Source: Chrysomallon squamiferum
Lineage: Eukaryota; Mollusca; Gastropoda; Neomphalida; Peltospiridae
Direction: 5' to 3'
Length of the DNA stretch: 64,000 bases
NCBI GenBank assembly: GCA_012295275.1
Contig: CM022667.1
Coordinates: 21,394,667 to 21,458,666 of the forward strand
Made by a program: the position numbers and the translations under genes. The notes under the pieces are model-generated. The model saw nothing but the letters and a program-made list of their open reading frames with translations. It made no database searches and was not told where the DNA came from. Every line of letters starts with the position of its first letter. Position 1 is the first letter of the stretch. Shown here one piece after another: positions 13,432-43,615 of this stretch.

Positions 13432-16400
13432 TGCTTCTTATGCTTCTTAATTTTATTATTATTATTATTATTTTTTTATGTTCTTGATATTATGTTTATT
13501 TTATAACTGGTATTATGCTTATGACGATAACAATTGTTATTGTTATTATATCATTAATAAATGATGGGGGTGTATTTTGTCATTTATTTTTCCCTACAGT
13601 TCAGTACTTTTTAAGACAGTTTATAAACTCTTTGCTTCTTTCATTACAAACTTTCCAACCTAGCAGGTGCTGGCTTTAATTAAACCGGATGTGATACTTC
13701 CACCAATCAACTCGGTTTATTCACAGATGAGCTCGTCAAGAAAGAGTCTGCAGTGTGAATGTTAAGCTCTGCTCTAGAAATATTCGCATCCTGCAGACTT
13801 GGACGATTCATGAAGTAGAGTGAAGACAAATCAAATTTTACACCGTCACGAATCGGAACGTCTTTGATAAGATTTTAACGCAAACGATGAGGTAATATTT
13901 ACTAAGCTAAAGGCATTAGTCGGATGAAAAATAGAAGAGAAAGGAAGATGTTTTATAGAAGCATATGAAATATGATAACTTTCTAAATTGGTTCTTTCCA
14001 AGAAATAGCATATTATTTAGGCATATGCAGATTTACAAGTAAGAAAGTTATCGATAACGAAGCTTCACTTCTGAAATCCTGAATAAAACACCAGTGTTTT
14101 AAAACTGAACTGTATTTATCTTCTAGTTCTATGAAAACATTTAACTGAAGGCCTCATGCAGCTTTGTGCGCTTCTCTGTCTCTGATTTGATTTAATAATT
14201 TTGTGATAACAAAAAAATTATAATTTGATATGCTTTCTGTAGTGACATGATAAAAGGTAATGCAAATTTCTTGTCAGGATAAACGAAACTGAATTTCCTT
14301 TGATTCTTCAATCCTGATTCTCTGTGTCGGGAAAACAAACAACTTTAGGGGTTTTTATCACTTCTTTTATTGGTGAGATTTCCTCCCTCATCCTTCGTGG
14401 AAGTCACCGAACCAACGTCACAATGGCGGAAAATTATATCAGCAGCTTCAATCGACGATGTTTGGCGGACTGTCATTTAATAATTCACTTTTTCTTTTCT
14501 TTCTCCTTCTTCTTATTTTTTATTTAGTTTATTTTATTTTATGTATTTATTTATTTATTTATTTTTCATATATATATATTTTTTAATTACTATATTTTAA
14601 TTATTAATATTTCATATGGTTTTTACTATTTATTTCAATACGTTTTTATATAAAATAATAATAATAATAATAATAATAAATATGGTTTATTGTTGTTTTT
14701 TATTGATAAATAATACTCTTGTCAACTTAATTTAATGAAATAGAAGATTTCAGTTATTAATTATTTTTTCTTCTCTTTCTGAATATAAAAACAATGACAC
14801 ACATTTTGACATTTAATAATGTCCTGCACAGTATTAAACGAGAAACCAACAGTGAAATACAACAAAAATAACTATCTCTCTGCTCTCTCTCTCTTTCTCT
14901 CACATGCACACTCATGTACGCGCACGGATACATACACCCACGCACGCGCGCACACAATACATGTGTTTACATGTGTGTGGGAAGAGGAAGTAGGCACGCG
15001 TTTGTTTAAGTACATTTCTTGTGTCAAACACACTGGAAGAAAATGCTTTCAGTATCTTTTGGAACGTCTTCAGGTGAAACAGCTGCGTCTGTTACATTAT
15101 CTTTTTCAAGTAATTTAGCCTTCTTTGCTGGCTGAGTGGTTTTATTAATGTCTTCATCGATCTGAAGACGCTGTCTTTTAAAGCATCTCAGTGTGCCAGT
15201 TTGACACGGTCAGGCCTACATACATTTTTTATTTATTGATACTGATGAACATTTCTACTTGCGCTATTGTTTGCTAAATACATTCAAATACAGTGAAGTA
15301 GTCAGCACTCACGATATAAGCAGAAAAAAAAAGATTGTTGTATGAGTTTTTTCTCTCTAATCGTTTCTAATTTAATAATCTCGAACGACAGATCTTTGTT
15401 GAGTTCAGGTAATAGAAAAGGTATTAAATTAACTATTACCTGTCTTAACTGAGACCTATCGTATCAGTTTCTAATTCAAGAAGTCCTGTAAAAAAGCATC
15501 TCAATAGCAGCTGCGGTGAATTCAATTTACAGTAGATAAAGACAAAACTACGCTTTAGCCGCACATTGCAAATTACTGCAGTAAGTTTACCAGATGCCAT
15601 AACTACCTTGCTAGCTTACCAAGTACACGCCCGCAAGTAAAGCTGTTAATTCAATAAAGAAAGATTGTCTTTTTTGTTTTGAAAGAACACTAGTGATAAT
15701 ATATGTGTTGTTTACAAAAGTTGAGTGAAATGTGCAAGAAGTAATGTGACTGTGGATAACTGCACTATTAGAGGAATTAGACTTGAACGGGAAACCAAAA
15801 AGAACAATATGGCCGTCTCCATTTCCATTATTTTAAATTTATAACAAAAAAAATCATAATAATTAATAAGTTAACTTAAGCTTAAGTTAAGTTAAGTTAA
15901 AAATAATAATAACTAATATATTGTTTTTTAATTAGTAAGAAAAATTAATTAATTAATGATTCTTAAATTCTTTGACACTCGTGTGTTTCAAAGTAAAAAT
16001 GAAAAATTCTCTTGAACTGATATAACAGCCAGCAGCTGTTTGCTCGTTAGCTTTCATTATTTATTTATATATTCACCACTTTCATGCATGCTCACAATCT
16101 GAGAAAATTGAAACATAATGACAAGAAGAAAACTAGTCAACAGTTTGAGATATTTTAATTCATTTTGCATGCTTCCAGGTTGTTTCATTTATTTCTCCCC
16201 AGTCTTTCTTAGAAATGATTAAATTTATAAGTATAAAACAAATCTTCACAGACGAAGGAAACTTTGAAATGATTTATTCATCTATATATTATTTGTGCTA
16301 CTTCTTTCTAGTTTCTTTTCTTTCTTTCTTATATTCTACCATTTCTCTGCACGAAATGACATCGTGAAATGTCAGTTCTCGTGTCACAAATGTATTATTT

Positions 16401-16601
16401 TGTGTTTATTGTCAGCACGAACTGATGAAAGAAATACAAACATACTCAAATAGAAACATGTATTTTATTATTCAGCGTAAGTAATGAGGAAAATAGAGCA
16501 ATAAATATATTGTTAAATATTTATTACTACTAGAGTAAACACGGTAAGTTAAGTGCCTATCTACCGAGTTTCACAAATCTTCTGTCACAGGATAAACTTA
16601 C
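11563..16601. other. Gene-free stretch with minor microsatellites
   Basis: AT-rich sequence. Simple repeats are (TAG)n near 12660-12700, (TTTC)n then (TTC)n at about 13376-13430, (TTTA)n near 14545-14565, (AAT)n near 14657-14680, and (TC)/(AC) patches at 14880-14960. A plus-strand frame at 14324-14527 contains a well-placed internal ATG (CACAATGGCGG at about 14420), but the open stretch runs into low-complexity Phe codons. No splice-supported gene was found. Confidence 0.45.
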
Positions 16602-16654
16602 CAAAGTACTCTGCATCCTGCAGGTGTTTTCTGAATCCACCAACTGAGAAGAGA
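16602..16654 (-). other. Candidate short exon with consensus splice sites, minus strand
   Basis: Read on the minus strand, a pyrimidine-rich run ending in AG (TTTTTCTCTTTTTAG, with a second AG eleven bases later) precedes a short open segment. That segment ends at a strong donor, CTTTG|GTAAGTTTA. Its last five codons from an internal ATG read MQSTL in phase 0. Just upstream on the same strand are an inverted CCAAT box (16745-16749) and a CRE (16778-16785). It could be an internal exon, or a first exon whose apparent acceptor is fortuitous. No partner exon could be assigned, although the 11.3-11.6 kb ORF lies downstream on the same strand. Confidence 0.35.
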
Positions 16655-16744
16655 CTAAAAAGAGAAAAACCAGCAGTGATTAACTCACAGCACCGGTGAT
16701 TACTGAGACGATCTGCTCGAAATTCCACACCGCCACACGAAGAA

Positions 16745-16785
16745 CCAATCATTAAGGAAATGGGATACTTCGCCGCGTGACGTCA
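16745..16785 (-). promoter_or_regulatory. Candidate promoter: CCAAT box plus CRE
   Basis: CCAAT at 16745-16749 (ATTGG on the minus strand) and TGACGTCA at 16778-16785 lie about 30 bp apart, in a patch richer in GC and CpG than its surroundings (CGCCGCG, GGCGGTG). Clustered CRE and CCAAT elements are typical of animal proximal promoters. The exon-like segment at 16602-16654 makes the minus strand the likelier direction. Confidence 0.35.
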
Positions 16786-17705
16786 ACGGAAGGAAAAAGG
16801 CGGTGTGTGTTTAAACAAGGCAGACTGAAATAAATTGTCAGTTACTTCCTTATTAATGCGTCTTCGTGTTATTGTTATTTTCTTCAAATTAATCAAGATT
16901 CATTTGAAGAAAACAATAATACTTCTCATTTATCTTATTTATTTTTATATTTATTAAAAGATAAAATATTATTATTAAAAAAATAATAATAATAATAATA
17001 ATAATAAAATCAACAACAACAACAACAACAACAACGTGTCAGATCTAAAATAAATACAGATCTTTTAAAGTTATTTATATATTTATTTTCGATATTTATT
17101 ATTACAATTATTTATTTATTTATTTATTTATTGTTGTTGTTGCTGCTGCTGTTGCTATTGCTGTTATTGTCGCTGTCGTTATTAACATCATCATTTTATT
17201 TGGAGTTTTCGTTTAAATGTTAAATACCTTTATAAGCTAAGATATTTGTTTCAGTTCACATTTATTTTTCAGCAGTTAAGTGACAACTCGATAATATAAA
17301 GAACAGTCTTAAATTACAATAAACAGATTACAACAGTCTATTTTAAGTTGGGAATTATTCTTCTAATTTCTGAAATATTATTAATAAATTCCACCTCCAT
17401 TATTACAAAGGATGGGAGAGTTACTTAGATACTTCTAATTAACTTACTTCAGAATTTCTCACGGCGCGCCCTACATTTACAAATAATAACAAATTTCCAG
17501 TTTAGCAGAAGAGAATGTGCACACTCTTATTACTGAATAAAGAAATATTAGCAACAGAAATAACTAATTGTTTCTATTCAGCTGAAATCAGTGTAATCAG
17601 TCGGAACAGCTTACTTCGCGTTTAATATTGATTTTATAGAGGCGCATCAGAGACGTGTTATTTTACTGACTAATCAAGGCAAACATAAAAAATAAACTAC
17701 TTCTT
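16786..17705. other. Gene-free stretch with (AAT), (CAA) and (TTTA) tracts
   Basis: AT-rich sequence with (AAT)n at about 16980-17007, (CAA)n at 17010-17034, and (TTTA)n, (TTG)n and (CTG)n patches at 17107-17165. No gene is visible. Confidence 0.5.
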
Positions 17706-17709
17706 CACA

Positions 17710-17757
<48 letters not shown>

Positions 17758-17766
17758 ACAGGCATA

Positions 17767-17832
<66 letters not shown>

Positions 17833-17930
17833 CATACACACATACACACATACACACACACACACACACAGGCATACACACATATACACACACACATACA
17901 CACACACACATACACACACACATACACACC

Positions 17931-18001
<71 letters not shown>

Positions 18002-18105
18002 ACACACATACACACAGGCATACACACACATATACACACATACATGCACCAAAACACTCACCAACAGGCACACACACATACACACAAACACATACACATT
18101 TAAAC
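17706..18105. repeat. Compound (AC)n tract with periodic GGCATACACACATA inserts
   Basis: About 400 bp of AC dinucleotides interrupted by a recurring CAGGCATACACACATA module (near 17759, 17829, 17869 and 18015). The interruptions show duplication of larger blocks and not only slippage of the dinucleotide. The Cys-Val readings on the minus strand are artefacts. Confidence 0.95.
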
Positions 18106-21086
18106 ACAAAAACACATTATGATACAAATACAGAAAAGTGGAATAAAATTAGTTGTTAGGTTAATTACTAGAATCACTTTATTTTAATCAAGGTAATCTT
18201 ACAGACAAGCGTATAATCCGGGTGAGCGCCATGCATTCACTTCATGATAAATATTTCAATAACATAAACATGGCTCATTACAGAGAACCCATTTTCTGGT
18301 CTCGTTGTGAAATATTGTGACAGTTGTTCTGAAACAGCGCTGCACGTCCCACACCTAGGTTTATGATCACGTGGCACGGACGGATGGTAGGACAACGCGG
18401 GAGAAACAAAAATTGAGGCTGAAGAGTGAGCGATGTTCCACCAGCACCCGGCAGACGACACAGAATCAGTTACTTGAAATACTGGTGACAGTTTCGATAG
18501 AGGAATACTTTTTCCTGTAACTATTGCTGACATATATTTTCTATATCAAACTACGATTTACAAATATAATTTTCCATAAATCTTCTCCAGAACAATCGAG
18601 ATATTTTAATCAGGAAATTGATGATAATTTTAATTCATTGTCAAAAGTCTTTCCTACGTTACACCAGACTGAGGCAATCCACTGGTCAATAGAAATTAAT
18701 GTAAATGGCCGTATGAATGGAAAAAGGGTTACTAACTTACTAACAAAATGTAATTATTGCTGTGGACCGCACTGAACACATAGGATATGAAAAGAGAATA
18801 TCCGATCAAACAGTTTAATCATATAGCGTATTTCTCAAATTATTTACAGAATATTTCAAACAATGCCACTTGAATTTGACTGAAAACAGATAGGCATTCC
18901 GATACAGAAATGCTTCAACTCAACAGTGGGTATCTTACGGCGTTCCTGTAGTTAGATATTAAGAGCTCGCTCTGTTTTGCGTAGGCACGTCCTGTATTTC
19001 TAGTTATTTTTTTCCTCATTCAATTAACGCTATTGTCTTTAGGCAGATACTCTTCCTGGTAGAATATACTGTTATCACGTTCTACACAGAGTTTCTGTCA
19101 ATTATATTATGTCTGCCTTTACGCATATGTGTGTATGAAGTTACATAATGTTTTGTATGAACTTGTATACTGTAAAGATGTGTGTCTTCAGTTAGATGTT
19201 TTTGTATGAACATGTAGAATTATGTTAGTTTTATTAATAAATAATTATTGAGTTGATAGATATTGCTCTAAAGGTGTATTACATTTGTAAGTTTTTCTGA
19301 AGGTAAATAGCGTTATTTAGGCCGATAATCTTTTTCTATAAGATATTATATTTACAGCTAAAATACTCATTACATTTCAGTTGAAGATGCATAGTGTTTG
19401 TTTTGTTTTATTGTTGTTGTTTTTTTCTTTTGTTTTGTTGGTGTTGTTCATATGTTTTATTTCCTTTTTTTTTTTTTTTCTTTTTTTTTTAAAAAAAAAA
19501 AGATAATATTGATTATCATAGATAATCTAAGCAAATATATCAAATGCAGACAGCAGTTCAGTGAGTAGGGATTTTTTTTGTATTCGTTAGACAGATTTTT
19601 ATTTATTTATTTATTTATTTATTTATTTTTGGACAATTTTTTTGTTTTTGTCAGCTTAATAAAACACCTTTGTAAATCGTCTTCAGTTGTGTACTTTCAG
19701 TCTGAACATGCACATTCACATACAAATCCAATAAGCATCTAAATCAATTGATTTATCGACAAATACTTGTTTAGCGAGCAAAGTTTATTCTGATTAACAC
19801 TTAGAGGCGGATACAACACTAAGCAATATGTTACCAAATCCAGTCAATATTGCAGCAATAGAAATTTGCTAGAGCAAAATAAATAGAATTATTTAAATAC
19901 AATTATTTAAATGAGAGAGACAAGACTGCCTAAGGTGTTCTGTTTGTCACTGCAGTCTGCACTCGAGACATCCATAATAAAAAGAATAAATAGTCAACGT
20001 GAACAACTAATTTTGTTACACGATGTTTTTTCTTTAACGTTATTACTTCGTCATTATCAACGTCTTTTTAGTATTATATAGATATAATCTGATGAACTGT
20101 TGTCTTCAAAATAACTAATTCCAGCTTAACATAACAACAGCAAGCTATACAAATAAATGATTTTTGATGTTTTAATCAGTTTTGTCTCAAAAATTTATTG
20201 AAGGCAGATGTCGGTATGGTATTAAATCTGCCACAATAACATTTTTTCAACATTATTAACAAAAGACAAAAATATAAAATATTAAAATAATAACAAAATA
20301 AAATAATTTTCAATACCTTGTTTAAATACTGTTTTCCAAAATAAATAAATAGAAGAGCAAGAAAAAAATGCTAAGTGATCAACTTAATTATAGGATATGA
20401 TAACGCATAATAATAACCAAAAAAACAAATCCGATTTCATTTACAAATGGCTTCTCGCAAAAATAATAAGACATCGATTGAAATTATTTTTAAAAGACGA
20501 TCTAATGAAAATTTGCATACAGAGCAGCTTCTAGTTTTTTCAAACATGAACATGGAAGACCTCGGTAATTTGGAGCATGTCAGCATGTTGGTATTAAATA
20601 CATGATTAGATCTGTGCTGTGTATTCAAGTATTGAAATTAGTAACGTTTATATTATAAATAATTCAGATATTAACAACGTAGAATAATATACAGATCTAA
20701 ATTTATTATAAATTCACACTGTTGAATAATGTATAGAACTAAATTCAGTTTGTACGTGCATTACCGCCAGTGGGTTGAGTTTGTTTACCCGTGATCGAGA
20801 TCCACAAAAAAAAGAGTTAAATATCTAGAAATTCCAATGTGAAACACAGAACACGCACTTCATGAATGCACACGTGCTCGAGGAATATCGCCTTCGTACA
20901 CTTCGCTACCTCACTGACTGGTTCGAAATTTGGCTAAAGTTGAGATTATTTGTGTATTTCCCAATTTTTGTACAAATATTCCGAAATTCGACAAACTGGA
21001 GTACGTTTTATGGATTGTAAGGTATGTGTGTTTGTGTGATTTGTGTATTTAGTCATAAATACACATATATATATACATAATTTTAC
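18106..21086. other. Gene-free stretch with two unassigned open frames near 18.2-18.8 kb
   Basis: Positions 18280-18500 have more G+C than their surroundings. They hold a 98-codon minus frame (18237-18533) and, next to it, an 83-codon plus frame (18524-18775). Neither shows a recognised domain or clear splice sites. Poly-T followed by poly-A forms a palindrome at about 19464-19501, and (TTTA)n occurs near 19600. The remainder is AT-rich and featureless. Confidence 0.4.
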
Positions 21087-21295
<209 letters not shown>

Positions 21296-21407
21296 CATAC
21301 ATCGTGCAACAGTGGCAAAATATGATTAGTTAAAAAAACGAAAAAAAGAAGATACAAGTCTGTATGATTGTCAGTGATGTGCACAGTGGTGTGCACAGTG
21401 GCATGCA

Positions 21408-21641
21408 CAGTGGCGAGCCGAAGGGGCGATGGCCCTGGGCATCCAGTCAGAGAAAAAACAACTTATTAAAGTTGGTAGATTTATATTTAAATCGAATAAA
21501 GTATTTATTTAATGTTTCATCTGTTTACATATTCAAAAATCTTCCTTTCTCATATTTCAGTACTATGCCTTATACTTGAGTCTTTGGGGCATACATTCAA
21601 GGAGTTGGCCCCAGGCATCACCAGACCTCTGCAAGCCACTG
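21408..21641. mobile_element. hAT-like MITE, non-autonomous
   Basis: A 234-bp element bounded by imperfect terminal inverted repeats. The left end reads CAGTGGCGAGCCGAAGGGGC and the right end, reverse-complemented, CAGTGGCTTGCAGAGGTCTG. A CCCTGGGCAT/ATGCCTGGGG match lies further in. CAGTGGC termini are typical of hAT elements. The flanking octamers GGCATGCA and AGGATGGA match at 5 of 8 positions, consistent with a diverged 8-bp target duplication but not proof of it. There is no transposase inside. Immediately to the left, CACAGTGG motifs recur three times in tandem, possibly duplicated termini. Confidence 0.6.
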
Positions 21642-21649
21642 AGGATGGA

Positions 21650-24600
21650 GAGGCAAAAGAATAATACAAAAACCTATTGGATCAGGCAAGTCTCTCAAAT
21701 GACACATACTAGTACGTTTTTCTGTTTTCTATGATGATTATAAAGGACTGATGTAACATTATTATCAAATATGAATCTTTTGTTCTCATTTCACAACTAC
21801 AGCACAACAAATAACAGATAAGTTTATTTTAATTTTTTAATTTCCACAAAAGAAAGTTGTATTTTTTGTTTGTTTGCTTGTTTTCTTAAATTCTGATATA
21901 TGAAAAAGATTAATAATGTTAAGACTTAATACTGCTGTAAGATTTTTATAATTAAATTATTGTGAAAGATTTATCTTCTTGTATCACATTTAAATATTTC
22001 TCTATGGGTTTCTAAATATAATCAGTAAAAGACTTGAAATGTCTGGGTTTTTATCTGAAATAGCTGACACTTAAAATATCTTATTAACATTCTGCTTCAA
22101 AACTGCTGAAAGAACAACATTGCTGTTTTCTGACTTTCAAGTTTCTGTTTTTGGTAAAACAAAGTTTCTTGAACAATATTAACAAAAACAACAAAGTGAA
22201 GCATATGTACTATAGAAACAAGCTAATAAACTTGCTAACAACAGACAAAATGATGTAATAAAAAGGAAGAAGAGAACATTCTTTAAACAAAGCATTGATC
22301 TATGACCAGGTGACAACTATTTAACATGAGAAACTATATAAACAATAAAATGTTAGCATAATTTCCAAACACAAATCCATTATAATACAATTAATATATA
22401 TACTAATTAATTCAAATTTTAAACATCGAGTGGCCATAACAGTTCTTTATGGATTAATTTGTTCTACTTTTATTTCATAATATGCATAAAAAGCCCATTT
22501 CAAATCATCTTAAAAGTTATAAAGAATTATATATAATCTTTAGTTTTAAAATTTTGTAATGCATTCATAACTGATATTACAATAAGATTAATATTATTAC
22601 TTATAAGAGGAAAAGTAGAAATCTGAAAATGTTCTTGCAGATGGCCTCCATGTAAAAACAACACTACTGCACTAAATCCACTTTCAGACCAGTTTACGTA
22701 ATCAATTTTAAAACAGAAGTAGAAATGGCTGTGTTTTAAAAATAATTAGAGAAATTCTGGCAAAACAGTCAACTGTAAACTACTGTGTTCATGTTGCTCT
22801 TGAAGCTGTCAGGACAGGTCAAGTAAGTCAATCAAAAACTACATTGTTTTTTTATTCCATTTTGTTCTGTTACTTTTTCAAGCTTACAGAAGTAACATGC
22901 ATACTGGTTGAGAGGACATGCAGAGACCAGGATAAATTATCTAGGATTAGGAGAAAAAATCTGTGTAAAATGTAAAACTTATCAGTATTGCATATACTTG
23001 TTTGGTACAGTCTAGATTTGAATACAGTTTACTGAGATCCTGTTTAAAACCTCTAAATGTGTTAAAAACCAGCCAAGCACCTAAGCAAACTGTCTGTATG
23101 TCTTGACTAAATTACTTTAAGATTAATATTTGGATAGCTCTCTATAAATAATGCGTAATTCATCCTCCATGAAAACAATAAGATTTCAATGTCCAAAATA
23201 ATAACAATAATAATATTAATAATAAAAGCTAACAAGAAATAAAGAAGAAGAAAACGCTTTTATTTCAGTTCTATTTCATATTTAGTGTCACTTTCAAAAT
23301 AACAGCAGCATGACATTTAAAAGTCATAATTGTTAAGGAATAAAAGGCAAGAGTAAATACATTTTTAGTAAATAAATAAGCATGTTTTCAACAATATAAT
23401 AGTTGAACAGACAGCTAAAAGAAAAGAAAAATTCTAAATATATATGTGTATAGACATGCAAATTAATATTTGTCAATACAGTAAATGGCAACTGTTTGAG
23501 AAAGAAAGTGACACAAATTATAAATAAAATAAAAAATTAATTAAAATTCCCAGTTCTTTCTTTTTCATTTTCATTACTTACCTCTCAGATATACCAAAAC
23601 TTTTAGAATAAAAAAGAAAATTAACCAACCATCTATTGTATTTAACACCAATGTAAAAATCAATAAAATTGTTCATAACATATATACAGATCATTTATCA
23701 ATTAACACTTTATAAACTGACAACATATTCACAATATTTGTGACTCCTAATTAATTTTGGCCTGACTTATGATCCAAAATATCAGTGACAATAACAGCTA
23801 CATTAAGCTGGCTTATTTATATTCAGAAAATTTATTGTCACAAGTGTGTACCTCTGAAAGTTTCATTACATGTTGATGTTATACATAAAATGTGACCTTT
23901 CAAGGATTCATGAATTTATTTTAAGGAAAGATATAATAATAATTAATGAAAGAAATAATATATATATATATAAATAAGCTTTTTACAAATCCTGAAGGCA
24001 ATACAACAAGAATTTGATTATAATGTTTTCTGTTTGCTCTAAATAAATAACACTGATAGGCAAATTAGTTTACATTTTTATGAAGTTAAAAAATACATAT
24101 TTTATAAAAATGAAAAAATGAAAATTAAAAAAAAAAAATTTGAATTAATAAAGAAAAAGAAGAGCAGAAAAGAAAAAGGTGCACTATCCATCAGGACTAT
24201 TCATTCTTTTGTTTTCCTGTTTTCATTTAAAAATTAAAGAAAAATACATTACTTTACAAATAACTTAATAGTTTTTAAAATTGTCACAAAAAAGGATAAA
24301 ATAAATAAGACAAATAATCCATTTAAGTTTCAATAAGCCTAATAGAAATTAATTATATAATAAGAATAATAAATAAAATGTTACAATGAAACTGCAACAT
24401 TAAAAATACATTTATTATTTTTACCCTTCTTGTATTCCCAACCCCCCAGTACTAAAAATAATTTTTTAAATAAAAGATAATGGGGACAAAATGAATTTAC
24501 ATCGTAGTTAAAGACAGTAAGAACATGGACAATTCAAAATGACAACATGCAAAACAATGTTTATATGCTCATTTGCATTACACAGACAACACTACATACC

Positions 24601-25238
24601 AAATAACATTCACTTCTAAATATTTATTACTACATTCCTCTGATGTTAACAGTTTAGAATCATTTATTATAAAAATTATAGTCATCCTTGATATAAAGCT
24701 ACCTCATTGAAAAAGTTCAATAAAATGACAAGCATTTGTTTTCACTTATAAAATATTCAGGGTTTTTACATTAAAGAATGTTTTATGAAACCAGATTAAA
24801 AATACATTTGAGGCATTTGTAGGCAGATGGTAATAATACAGTAATTATCACTGTAATTATTATTTAAATAAATATTTATTTTAATTAATTTTTTAAATTC
24901 CAAATTATTCTACCAGTACTGGATGTCTTTCTGGGAGAGTCTAGACACTTTTTATGAATATAAATTATTTTTTTTAGTTTAAATGTTCGTTATTATAAGC
25001 ACTAAATTAAATTAAATGCAGTTTCTTTTTGTTGAAACACATATCTGGTTGAGTAGTAAAGTACAAGTTTCTAGCTTGTGAAAATTGCACTAGTTATAAC
25101 ACAATACATTTCTCTTGGTACAGATATAAAGTAACATTTCTTAGACTTGACTAATCAACATGAAGGAAAATTGAAAACTAACAACACATATTACATCAGC
25201 TCTTTTCTCCTTTTAAAAGCAGAACAAACACAAAAACA

Positions 25239-25282
<44 letters not shown>

Positions 25283-25963
25283 TAATAATAATAATAATCC
25301 TTATTTAGTGCAAAATTATCTTCTTCTTCATTTTATTTTACTATTTTGTTTAGTTTATAAGTTTGTGAGCTTTTGCCACTTCCTTTACATACAGAATTAA
25401 AATGTCTCTAATCTAAAAAGATTTCTCATTTACACTATGTAATTGGTCAAATTGGAATGAATACAAATATGACATTTCAAAGCATTCAAATTCTTAAATA
25501 ACAAAATCAATTTAAATTTTCAAAAAACACTTTGTTTTCCTCATTTTCACCTCCATAACTTTACTCTGCAAATTTTTAATTCTCATATTTCTTAAGTGAT
25601 CATTACAGGATGGTGCTGGAGAGACAATCTATGAATATAAATGGAAGCCCCTAAATAATAGCTAATAGGTTAAGTCAAACCATTTAACTTGACAGCAAAT
25701 ACAGATATAATCTGGGAAATCACTGGGCTATCTGTAACAACCACAAAAATATTTGTGCTCTGTCTTCTCATAAGCTTTTTAATACATAACTAAAATCTAA
25801 AATCTAAAATCTAACAATGCTTTAATGGAAAGTACAAATAATTTGGCAAAAATTTCATTGGAAATAATTCTAAAAAAAAGAAGAACTATTAGGATTGTTA
25901 TCAAAGCCAAATCTGAATTCTGAAATGTATTCATGAAATAACACACACACACACACGAATGCA

Positions 25964-25999
<36 letters not shown>

Positions 26000-26360
26000 A
26001 ATACAAACAAAGATAAACATACAAACAGATAGTCATGCAATTTTTGTGGATGCTACAGAAATGTTTGATACAATTCCATGCTTAAAAATGATCTTTGTTT
26101 CTGATTCTGATAGGGATTTTTTGTGTGTATGTGTTAAATTTAATTTCATTCAAAACATTATGGATAGCTAACTAAAAATGTAAAAAGTTGAGAAATGTTT
26201 ACCAAATTGCATTCTTTCAGGGAGTGTTATTTATACAAATGAAAACCAAGTTATCGGATGATTACTTCTGGAGCACCAATGAAAAAATATACAAATACAT
26301 AACAAAATAATGTTTTCAATTCAGTGCCACACTTCACTGGGCAGGACACAACACTAAACA
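21650..26360. other. AT-rich 3' flank of the septin gene
   Basis: Very AT-rich sequence with few open frames. It holds (AAT)n at 25240-25298 and (AC)n at about 25942-26000. If septin transcripts ignore the proximal poly(A) site, this is where an extended 3' UTR would lie; otherwise it is intergenic. No other gene signal was found. Confidence 0.5.
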
Positions 26361-26378
26361 GACTGAGTTTATTTTATT
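26361..26378 (-). promoter_or_regulatory. Poly(A) signal region of the septin gene
   Basis: About 75-85 nt after the septin stop codon the minus strand reads AAAATAAAATAAACTCAG, giving two overlapping AATAAA hexamers (26373-26378 and 26368-26373). A GT-rich run (TGTTTAGTGTTGTGTCC) follows within about 15-30 nt. Signal plus downstream element is the usual animal cleavage/polyadenylation layout. Longer alternative 3' UTRs are not excluded. Confidence 0.5.
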
Positions 26379-26451
26379 TTCTTCTTTGATGAGGCACTGT
26401 GCCTGAGAAAACTCCATGAAAACCATCTAAACTTGAGTATGATTGGTATCT

Positions 26452-43257
<16,806 letters not shown>

Positions 43258-43615
43258 GGCACATGTATGATCAACACAAAGTTCCACACAGAAAGCTGGG
43301 TCACACTCCAGTAAAGAAAAACAGTGTATGAAACAAGGCTTTCCAAAGAAGAAGAAATGGCAGCTGCAACTTGGCTTTCATATGAAATTCAATACCACTC
43401 AGCACATGGGCTGAGTTATCAGAGAAAGTGGAGGCGGAGTTATGTTATTCCCAGCTTGCAGGAGACTTTTGTATATGTACTGTTAATACTACAGCAAGAT
43501 GCTTTGTTAGCTGGGCTAAAAACCAATTTGCACATGTACTCATGGACAATGGCTTATACAGGCAATGATGTCACAAAGGACTAATGTAAGATTAACCCCA
43601 TCTGGTCTATTTATA
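43258..43615 (-). promoter_or_regulatory. Septin proximal promoter and 5' leader
   Basis: A textbook TATA box (TATAAATA) lies at 43615-43608 on the minus strand, about 360 bp upstream of the long-isoform ATG. It predicts initiation near 43585. The interval is less AT-rich than its surroundings and contains GC-box-like CCGCCTCC near 43430. The predicted leader carries at least one upstream ORF, about 31 codons starting with MSTCANW. The 86-codon plus-strand frame at 43324-43584 is the complement of this leader and is not called a gene. Confidence 0.5.

Noticed and set aside
17674-18127. Long Cys-Val-rich minus-strand open frames (127-140 codons)
   Set aside because: They follow directly from the (AC)n repeat, which has no stop codon in any frame; there is no biological signal.
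43324-43584. 86-codon plus-strand frame starting MYETRLSKEEEMAAA
   Set aside because: Complement of the predicted septin 5' leader and promoter; no splice partner or domain.
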